NCBI GenBank assembly: GCA_013397935.1
Contig: VZRN01004250.1
Span: forward strand, 1,211,018 to 1,275,017
Direction of reading: 5' to 3'
DNA from: Dasyornis broadbenti
Lineage: Eukaryota; Chordata; Aves; Passeriformes; Dasyornithidae
Length of the DNA: 64,000 nucleotides
This document shows, piece by piece, positions 55,810-64,000 of this stretch (position 1 is its first letter; the number at the start of each line of letters is the position of its first letter). A model generated the notes under the pieces. The model did no database searches. It was given only the letters and a program-made list of their open reading frames with translations, and was not told where the DNA came from. The translations under genes and the position numbers were made by a program.

Positions 55810-57730
55810 AAAATAAAATGGGCTGCAACTTCTGAATTCTAAAAACGACCAATCTGAAAACACAAAAATCCAAGCAGGTGCTGTCAGCTGCAAGCACTGA
55901 CAAGACAGGCTCTTCTGCTGGCAAGTAGTGGAAGATTTCGGCAGGCACACATGGGACAACACAAACCCACTCATCTGCAGGGCTCTAATTATCAGGGGAG
56001 ACCTGAGACACATTAATGCTCTGCTGTTGCTCCTTCTTCCTCGTTCCCAGGCTGGAGGCTGCTGATGGAGCTGCCAACAGGGCAGGTCAGACCTGCAGCC
56101 CTGCCACAGAAGGATGCAGCAGAGACCAGCGGAAAAGCAGTTCATGCATCAAGGGAGGAAAGGTGATGCAGCTCAGCCCCACCCACAGCATCACCCACAG
56201 TGTTCCAGCCTCTCCCTTGTCCTGTGACTCTTCCCATTTACCTCAGCATGAAGAAGGGAGAGATGGATCGGGTCAGTTGGGGTTATGAGGACAGACAGCC
56301 TCACCAGTGTAATAAAACCTTGAGATTTCTATTCTCCAGAACTACTGCCCCCTCCTGTAGCCCCCCACCCTAATTCAAGAGAAGAAGCCATGCACAGCAA
56401 TTTGGAAACAAATCTGAGCTGCCCATTTCAAGATGTGACCCTGAAAATTCATTTTCTAGTGCGTGGTGCCACCATGGGTGGGTGGAGGATAGAGGGCAGG
56501 ACCTGTGAGTGCACATCACTCGTGGCTGGCCAGCTCATGGTGCCCTCCATGGCAGGAAGGAGCTGCTCCAGCTGCAAGGAGGGATGCTGCTGGAAGGGCA
56601 GCACTTACCCCACGGCAGTGGGAGACAGCCAGGCTCAGGGGCCTCCACCAGGCAGCAGCACTAGGACCCAGCAAAGCCCCTTCCAGCACAAAGCCCATGC
56701 TAATCAGAGACTGGAGGCCCCAAAGGTCATGGATCTGAGGGCTGAGGAGGTTTCCAACCTGCTGCACTTGTATTTGGGCCGTCTCCTGCCTTTGTCAGTG
56801 ACTGTGACCGTCAGCTGCTCCCAGGGCCATGTCCCCATCCCTGCCTAAGGACTGGGACACAGTCATGCTGACTCTGCAACATGAAACAGGAATAGATTGA
56901 ACAGAGACAGCAAAAGCACCTTCTCACCCACAGATGTGGATTGTATTCAGGGGCCAGCGGTGATCCTTCTCTGGCTAAAGCAGAAAACCCTTCCCAGAGC
57001 CCTTCCCCTCTGGTGTCTTGCTCACAGCAATTTGGGTTGGTGTTGATCAACTTCATTATAGGTAAGTTGCCTATCAAGCAGTTGCAGTACATGGTCTCAA
57101 GCTGTTCTGACTGCCCCAGGGGTGCCTTTGTGGGGCTGGATGTGCTGACAGCACCAATGCCTCCTGCCCTGGTGACCATACAGATGCACAAACAGAGCAA
57201 TGGGGCTTCCAGAGGCTTTGCTGCCATTTATTACTTTTTATAACATTCATGAAAATAATTGGATCTTAGACGCACGCCAGCAATTTGGTATGAAGGAGAA
57301 AAAAAATGAGGCCAGATGAGGTGTAAATCAGGAGTAACTCCAGGGCTCTTGGAGCAGCGTGAGCAGAGCAGGGTGAGGTGGCGAGGCAGAGTCCTGGCAA
57401 AGTGGTGAGGTTTGGGGAGATCCCAGAGTCCATCCTTGATGCAGTGACACAGTTACCTGGCCCATCTCAGCGAGGAAGGGGATGATGCTGGAATGCCTGG
57501 GCCAGGTGCTGCACCCAGGAGCTGCGCATGCCCCAGTGACTCCATTCACACCTCGCAGGTGTCACAGCAGCACTGTGGGATGTGGATCAGATCTTTGGGT
57601 GCACTATGGGCCCTGCCTGATGGCCGTGGGCACTGGCAGCACTGCCCCCACCCCCATCTGCCCAGCTCCCATAAACAGCCACGAGCCCATACCAAGCTCA
57701 AGGCTGCCTCTCTCTACCAGCTGGGACCCT
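55810..57730. other. No gene recognised
   Basis: AT-rich to 55980, then GC-rich with overlapping frames (152 codons plus at 56390-56848; 138 codons minus at 56811-57227). A perfect minus-strand donor near 56609 has GC-rich partners open in more than one frame. Confidence 0.45.
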
Positions 57731-57735
57731 CTCAC

Positions 57736-57827
57736 CTTGCTCAGCACCCACCTCAGCCCTGTTCCAGAGCCAGCAGTGCTGATGGCAGCTCCTGTCCTGT
57801 GGCAGGTTTTCCTGCACGATTTTCCCT
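57736..57827 (-). CDS. Weak candidate for a further upstream exon of the minus-strand gene
   Basis: Acceptor CTCCTTGAAGTGCTTCAG (ending 57828) and donor CAAG|GTGAGAGG (57735) bracket 92 bp on the minus strand. One open frame (KIVQENLPQDRSCHQHCWL...) leaves one base, which fits the entry phase of 46650-46786 and would give an Asp codon at the junction. A second frame is open too and the region is GC-rich with a 242-codon frame (57698-58426, minus), so this may be chance. Confidence 0.2.
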
Positions 57828-57854
57828 CTGAAGCACTTCAAGGAGACAGCATCA

Positions 57855-57920
57855 CCCCTTTCATTTTGTAGCTGGGAAAACTGAGGCCCCCAAGGAGCAA
57901 CCTCAAGCAAGTGAGCAGCC
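57855..57920 (+). repeat. Possible MIR/ancient SINE relic
   Basis: TTTCATTTTGTAGCTGGGAA, then AACTGAGGCCCCCAAGGAG, then AAGCAAGTGAGCAGCC follows the order of the MIR core (CATTTTACAGATGGGGAAACTGAGGC...). About 50-65 bp, diverged. Confidence 0.4.
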
Positions 57921-60640
57921 CAAAGAGCCTGCAGTCCCCGGGGTTTGTCCTGTGGGCTGGCATAAGTGGGTTTTCCCAACACCGTTCCCTGCTCTGAGCC
58001 CTTCTGCCAGGCCTGCTGTGGCAGGAACAGAGCAGAGGGGGTCTTGGGGTGGCTGACCCCAGGCAGGGGCTCTGGGTGCTGCTGGGAGCCAGGGATGGGC
58101 TGAGCCATGCCACAAGCAGTGCAAGGAGCAGCTGACCGTGAGCTTTCACCCACAAAGGCACCGATCCTCCTCGCCCGGCTCCATCCATGCACACATGCTC
58201 TCCACGCCAGCTCCATCCCAACAAAGCAGTCCCTGTTCCCTGCTCCATTCCCAGCTCCTCCCCTAAGCCCCATCCCGGCCAGTGCTGGATTTATGAATGA
58301 GTGCCCTGCTCTAGTGACAGCGGTCCCTGCCAGCCCGGGGTGTCTCACTCCTGGGAGGAAGCACAGCAGGATTTCACTGCCATCAGGAGCAGCACAGGAT
58401 GGGGATGGCAGAGCTTTGGGGTGCAAAGCCTACATCCCACAGAGGGCACAGTGCCATGCCCCCCTCCCTGCCCCAGCCTGGCCCTGTGCCCACTTGCAGG
58501 GGACTATTTTGGATTATAACTCGTGAGCTGCCTGTGCCAGGTTGCCAGCTGGCATCACTGCACAGGAAACAGCTCCTGAGTCCTCGTGTCCTGGCGCAGC
58601 AGCACAAGCTGTGTTGGTGGTGCTTCCCTCTGCTACGCTGGGCTGGAAACTCCAGCCCTCCGAGGGCTTTCCTGGGAGAGAGGCATCCCCACTGCCACGC
58701 TGGGACCTCGGGCAGGCAGGCAATTCAAGCAGCTGGCCTGCAGCCCTTCTGCAACACCACACTCAGCGCTTTGTGTTTTTACCAGCAGTTAACACAACAC
58801 AGATGAAGGATGGCTGATTTCAACACGCTCCATGCAAAACAAAGATATGGAGCTGGCAAAGCTCTCGGCAGCATCACACGCTTGAGGCACATCGTGTAAA
58901 CCTGTCAGTGACAGCTTGTTCGCTTGCCCAACACCTTGTGTGCCCAAGAGCTCTGCCCATACTCCTGGGAAAGCCCTTCCAGTACCTCTCTGAGCCAGGT
59001 CAGGGCTCATCAGCATTCAGTCACTCAGGCACTGAGCTCTCTTAAACCTCAGACATTTTCTCCTGAAGCTGATGCTCAGCACCCACAGCTTTCCAGGAGC
59101 CAGGATTTCACCCTGTGCTTCCAGACCACACTGGAAGTGAGCAACAGTTCTGGTGTCATGTTCCCCTCCCCTTTGCATCCTGGAGCCCTGTGAACCATAA
59201 CAAACTTTTCTTGCTGCTTTTGGAGTGGCTTTGGGTCAGGATTGTGCCAGCAGCTGGCCCAATGTATTTGCATTTATTTCTTCTGCATCTTGATTGCTCC
59301 AAGTATGATCATCAAAAAACAGTTCCCAGTACTGCAGGAGCTGTGGTCTTCGTGGGCAGAATGAATGGAAATTGCTGCTTTGTGACATTTCATGGCTCTA
59401 CAGCTCCAACTCTCTTCCTTTGCTGCATCTGAGAGGTCTTGGTAAAGGAAAGGAGGGCCAGCAGCAACCAGAGCTGAGGCTCAGCTTGGAGGTGAGGAAG
59501 GAGCTGGTCCCACTTGGATGGATTCTCCCTTGGTGCCTGGAAGCAGACAGCAGTTGCAGTGCATCTCCTTTCTCTCTAGACCCTTTCTTCCTCCTCCAAT
59601 CTCCCTGTTGGCTGCTCCCCTTGGAGCCACAAAGCCTGGCTGCAGCAGCTGCAATGGGCTCGTGGAGCCTCTCCCACATCCCTGGAGGGAAATAAGAGCA
59701 CCAGTCCATGGCAGCAGGAACTCAGGGAGACTAAGAGCTCAACAAAACCACTGTTGCTGTCTCCCCACTCCAGCTCCAGGCTCTGAAGTGACATTTTCCC
59801 GTGCGCTCCTTGTTACTTTTATTTATTTGTTAAGGCTTCTTCACACCCCCATGGCTGGGCAGTGATATGAACTATGCTTTGCTTTGCCACCAGGCTGCTT
59901 CCCTAAAAAGTCCAAAAGATATTTAAGCCTATATTTCAAACCACCTACTTAGGGCTGGCTAAGCCTCCCTTTATAACTGCATCTGCACACCCTTACTTTA
60001 TTACCTACAGTTAATACTCACACGTGAATTCAGAGGTGCACTACTACTAAAAGCCTTAGGAAATTGTCTGCTCTCTGTGTCACAGCCTGCTGCCAGGAGG
60101 TTGGGGCTGCATGGAAGAAACCCTCAGACACACACAAAAAAAGCTCCCTGTCTTGAGAAGGGCTGATCCTGCTGCAAGCTGCCTGTGTGTGTGCCCAGAC
60201 CAGCTCTACCCCCTTTTCCAAGCAGACACCAGGGGCTGCTTGCACAGAGCTCCTGTTGTTCTGGGAACAGTAGCAAAAGATAAGCATTCTCATCAGCAGC
60301 AGAGGCCTTAGATTAAGTTAGCGATCATTTTAGATAGCTGGTTATCCACATCTCTGTGCTGTCTCCACAGCATCTGAGCTCTCTGAAGCTGTGATGATTT
60401 TTGTCTGTTTATCTCTCTCTATTGACACAAATGTTGATTCAGACATAGATGGCACAGACCCAGATCTAGATCTGCTGGACAATCCTTTTGCCAGCTATGG
60501 TTTGTGTGTTTTGCCTTGCTCCATCTTGCCCAACCAGGAGTGGACGTGTTGTTGAACAGGATTTAGAGAAGTTTATCCCACCACCTTGACACAGGGAATA
60601 ACTGCAACTTCCCTCCTCACCACTTCCCTGCCCCATTCTC
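57921..60640. other. GC-rich filler, no gene recognised
   Basis: Overlapping open frames on both strands up to 242 codons, with Pro/Gly/Ser/Arg bias typical of GC-rich chance frames. No domain or splice pattern. Confidence 0.5.
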
Positions 60641-60653
60641 TGGTTTCATCAAG

Positions 60654-60717
60654 AAAAAAAAAAAAAAAAGTGTATTAAAGGAAAAATGTTGTTGTTGTTG
60701 TTGTTGTTATTATTATT
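60654..60717. repeat. A16 tract, then (GTT)7(ATT)3 microsatellite
   Basis: A16 at 60654-60669; seven GTT (60688-60708) and three ATT (60709-60717). Confidence 0.92.
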
Positions 60718-60779
60718 GGGCCAGCAGTTTGTTTCTCTGACCCAAAGATGTAATTCACCCTCAGTGTAAGCTTCCCTTA

Positions 60780-61420
60780 GCATGGAGGTGTGCTCACATA
60801 AGGTCTAATCACTGATCTAATTAAACTGATTTGCTTCTGTATTAAATCAGTGCAGCTCTATTGAGCAGATCAGGTCTATGTTTCTATTCCACCTCATCTT
60901 AATAAATGATAATAAAAAGCACCTTCAAGACATCAGTGCGAAGAATTTAAACAGAAAGTTACATTTATTATTTTAAATCTAGTCTCATTATTTCTAGGAT
61001 AGGGATTTTTGAAAGGAGGTATGAAATCCTTGACCTTGACAATATTCATCTCACATTTTATCAAGAGCTCTATATGACACGGAAATATTTCTTAATGTTC
61101 CAGAAGGGTTTAGAGAGTTTAAAGTTCTAAATTCCATTGAAGATGACAATCCTCTTTTAAAAATAAAGGAAAAAAGGCATGCCAAAACCGTCATTATTTT
61201 AAAAATCAGTTTCATCATTATTTTCATTCATTATTCAAGATTGATTATTGTTTCCTTATGAAGTAATTTCATTACTTCCTCCTTGATAAATTACATTATA
61301 GTAGCTATTTCCATTTAAGGTTTTGCTGGATTTCCTGATCAAGGGTTCATGCTTTGGCTTTTGTAGGTCTCTTACAATACTAACATTGCAAGTTATTTTA
61401 GGAAAGATTTATGTTCCAGC
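60780..61420. other. AT-rich block, candidate conserved non-coding element
   Basis: Contains CACTGATCTAATTAAACTG, TTCATTATTCAAGATTGATT and GATAAATTACATTATAG with no CR1 or simple repeat. Differs sharply from the GC-rich DNA on its left. Confidence 0.28.
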
Positions 61421-61429
61421 AAAAACCAC

Positions 61430-62170
61430 GACAAATCAATTTAAAACCAGTGATATGGCCATCTTCAAAGAGAGCTATCAGATGTACAAATTTGATCACG
61501 GGCTTTTCAGAGCCAGCAGCCTTAGCCTGACAGAAGCACAGTCCTAGGCTTAGACACAAGCACCCCTCCAAAACCTTCCCAGCCTGTTGTGATGCAGCCT
61601 GTGGACATTGCATCCAGCTGTGACGTGGCATTCATGGGTAGCACCCAGCGGGGCAGGTGCTGCTGGCTCGTGGGTTTGCTCTGTAGGGTGAATGAGCAGT
61701 CCCGACATGTTCTGCCCTCGCCTCTGCTGCTGGTTTGCTGCATCCTGATACTTAGCCAAGGATTTGCACCCAGGCTCAACCCCAAGCACAGTCTGATGGA
61801 CTGGGGAAGGGTGCTAAGAGCTAACCCAGCTCCAGGGCGAGGATGGTCCTCAACAGACACCGCCTTGAGCTACATCTGCTCAGTAATGGCAGTATTAATC
61901 AGGTTGATTAGCTCAGACCTGAACATGCCGCCACTCCTTTGGATCGCTCTCACCTGATGAGGATCCCACATCTGCATTTCTCACCCTACACATCACCTAC
62001 ACTGGCAGGGAGGAACCATGAGTCTCATTTGCCAGAAGACGAGTTGAACCACAGAGAGCCTAAAAACTGAGCAACCTACAGCTGATCCTCCTCGAAATAG
62101 GGAGTTTGCAGCCCCAAAAGCAGGGCTGGCCTCTATCTCACTTTTACCAAGTGTCGACTCGCAAAGACCT
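61430..62170. other. No gene recognised
   Basis: Mixed sequence; frames at 61522-61860 (minus) and 61589-61957 (plus) overlap and have no recognisable domain. Confidence 0.5.
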
Positions 62171-62179
62171 TCTGGTCTG

Positions 62180-62304
62180 TTTTTTGGTTTTTTTTTTTTT
62201 TTGGTGTGTTTTTTTTGTTGTTTTTTTTGGTGTGGTTTTTTTTGGTTTTTTTTTTTTTTGGTTTTTTTTGTTTTTTTTTTTGTTTTGTTTTGTTTTGTTT
62301 TTTT
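62180..62304. repeat. 125-bp low-complexity tract made only of T and G
   Basis: T runs of 7-17 bases punctuated by G or GG, ending in (GTTTT) repeats. Not one A or C on the plus strand over 125 bp. On the minus strand it would be A/C only, as in an expanded, mutated poly(A) tail, but no retroelement body is recognisable upstream on that strand. The Phe/Trp-rich and Lys-rich frames across it are artefacts. Confidence 0.95.
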
Positions 62305-62309
62305 GTGCT

Positions 62310-64000
62310 GAGAGGGGACCATGTCTATCCAGAGCCTGGTAAGAGCCGCAGAAGAGAGATGAGGCACTCGGGCAGAGCTGCCAGTGCCGGTATGGCTGTG
62401 CAAGGACTGTGCTGGAAGGGGTGCAGGATGGCATCCCCTGGACAGCCCGGTGCCCCAGGCAGGGCACAACACTCCTGGGGCCATCCCTGCCGTGTGAAAG
62501 CAGTAGCTCAGCGAGCACAGGCACCGAGAGAGCTGTGCCGGAGTAGGAACCGAGCAGCCCTTGAAGCTTTGTGAGCACAGGGATCTCCTTCCCGCTGGGA
62601 AGCGCTGCCCAACTGCATGGGGCCATCAAAGCTAATAAAGCCATTATTGGGGCCACATGTCACCTCCTGACTAAGGCGTGAGCAATTCACACCTCACTTG
62701 AGCTTTCAAGTCGGAATGCGCCCACGTTTGGCCAGACTCCTCTCCAGTCTGCAGGGCAAGCCAGTTTAAGGTCAGTTCCCCACATTTGGGGGGCTCTTTT
62801 GCACTGAGTTTTCCGGGCTAGGCTGAGCTTAGGCTGCCCCAAAGTCCTCCAGCTAAAAGCAGATTTTTGGCATTGGGCAGGAGGGCGATGGCACACTGGC
62901 ACGTCACAGGGAAGCTGTGCCAAGAGTCTCTGCTGAATTTTCAGCGCTTGCCACTGACTTGAGTGAAGTCTTTAAAGGCTCCTTTTCTAAAGCGCTCCCG
63001 AGTTCAGCAGGGCCAATCTCTGGGATACGTCTGGCCTGGCACTTGGAGTGACGAGTATCAGAGCTCCCGTGGATTTTGGATGGGTTTAGGCTGCTCGGAT
63101 CTCCTGGAGTCGGGCCCAGCGTTCTCCACGTGGTGCAACTCCAGAAATGGAAACACTCCAAGTGAGCAGTTTCTTTCCCAAAATGGGGATTCTTCTCTCC
63201 TTTGGATGGAAAACACTGGAGTCAGGGGAAATATTATCTCATTGTACTGTGAAGGAGAGCCATTTATTAACCGTGGGTACCAAATTTAACTCTGAGTATT
63301 TTTTTAATAGCAGTTCTGACGTGAATAGAAATGCTTGGACACTTTCCTTGCAATGTCAGGAATCTGCATCGTAGAATTATGTCATGTTGTGAGAAACAGC
63401 AACTGAAATCCACTATGGGAGATAAAAGTGAAACCAGCTAGCCTAAATTCACGAGAAATTCATTCCAGGAGCACAGATTATATGAAATGGCTCCTTATCT
63501 CAGCTATATTTGCAACATGTGAATGCTCTAAAAGAGCCATCCTATTGCCTCCTACGCCTGGCACGTTATGCAAGGGTGGCTTTTCTCACGTGCTCTGGGG
63601 CTCCCAAAGCGCCCACGCTCTGCTGCTGGGAGCCCCGGGGTGAGGTAAGCTCCAAATACAGGGCACTGACTGCTCCGCATGGTAAAATTAGGAGGCCGGG
63701 CTGAAGGAAGGTGTTGTTTATGGGTTTCTCATCATTTTCTCAAGCAGAGTCACTTTTATTTGCCAGGAGCAGGGAAGCAACGAGGCACAGAGGGATATAT
63801 GTGCCTGACTGCATTTGGTGTTTCACGCTGGCCACACAGCAGCCACGAACCATCACAGCAGATGTGTGTGTGTGTGCTTGGGAATGTTAGCGGAAAATGC
63901 AGGTATGTGCTCTTTAGATTATGTTCCAAATGTTCTCCTTTCCATTCCACCAGCTTCTGTACCACTGCTGGCTCGCTTAACCAAGGCAAACGAGGACATA
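62310..64000. other. No gene recognised
   Basis: GC-rich to mixed. A short (GT)7 lies at 63863-63876. The frames at 62963-63289 and 63428-63643 (plus) have no domain. A good plus-strand donor (GTGAG|GTAAGC near 63644) lacks a convincing acceptor. Confidence 0.5.

Noticed and set aside
57698..58426. Longest open frame (242 codons, minus)
   Set aside because: Very GC-rich, other frames also open, low-complexity Pro/Gly/Ser/Arg content and no domain. Only the inner block 57736-57827 has splice-like borders.
1..64000. CRISPR arrays, phage, insertion sequences, bacterial operons, tRNA or rRNA genes, endogenous retroviruses
   Set aside because: None seen. The only regularly repeated arrays are a minisatellite and simple repeats, and no LTR pairs or retroviral gene motifs were recognised.

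Overview
This is vertebrate nuclear DNA, most likely avian. The main evidence is at least four recognisable 3'-end fragments of CR1 LINEs (about 300-695 and 16640-16764 on the plus strand; 6991-7225 and 48412-48640 on the minus strand), in the chicken/passerine style with the terminal TTCTATGATTCTATGA-type signature. There are no Alu, L1 or B-type SINE sequences, interspersed repeats are sparse, and GC-rich and AT-rich blocks alternate. There are no bacterial-type operons, no CpG island, no recognisable tRNA or rRNA, and no long intact coding sequence. Nearly all long open frames lie in GC-rich intronic or intergenic DNA and look like chance.

By reading splice signals by eye I find one plausible multi-exon gene on the minus strand. 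An internal exon at 46650-46786 is followed, after an intron of about 37 kb, by exons at 9326-9419 and 5959-6165 and a terminal coding exon at 3008-3060 with an in-frame stop. All three junctions keep the reading frame. The upstream part of the gene would lie beyond 46.8 kb; one weak candidate exon is at 57736-57827. I do not recognise the protein. If the model is right, most of this window is intron. A set of possible plus-strand exons (5347-5403, 11803-11858, 45264-45421, 26659-26808, 55699-55808) is weaker and is given as leads only.

Layout: 0-9.5 kb holds a CR1, the three 3' exons, another CR1, and AT-rich blocks that look like conserved non-coding elements. From 9.5 to 46.6 kb is the putative large intron, with many AT-rich, homeodomain/POU-motif-rich blocks separated by GC-rich filler. 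It also holds a pair of 273-bp direct duplicates (18044-18316 and 23720-23992) that share a 175-bp perfectly identical core. From 46.6 to 64 kb are the 5'-most supported exon, a CR1, and GC-rich DNA. This last part carries a degenerate GATGTTCAGCAGTG minisatellite (about 50111-50772) interrupted by four perfect GGGTTA telomere repeats and an inverted minisatellite unit. It ends with AT-rich sequence and a 125-bp tract made only of T and G (62180-62304).

The items most worth follow-up are the interrupted minisatellite with its interstitial telomere repeat, the duplicated identical core, and the unidentified minus-strand gene. Conserved-element calls rest only on composition and motif density and need a multi-species alignment.
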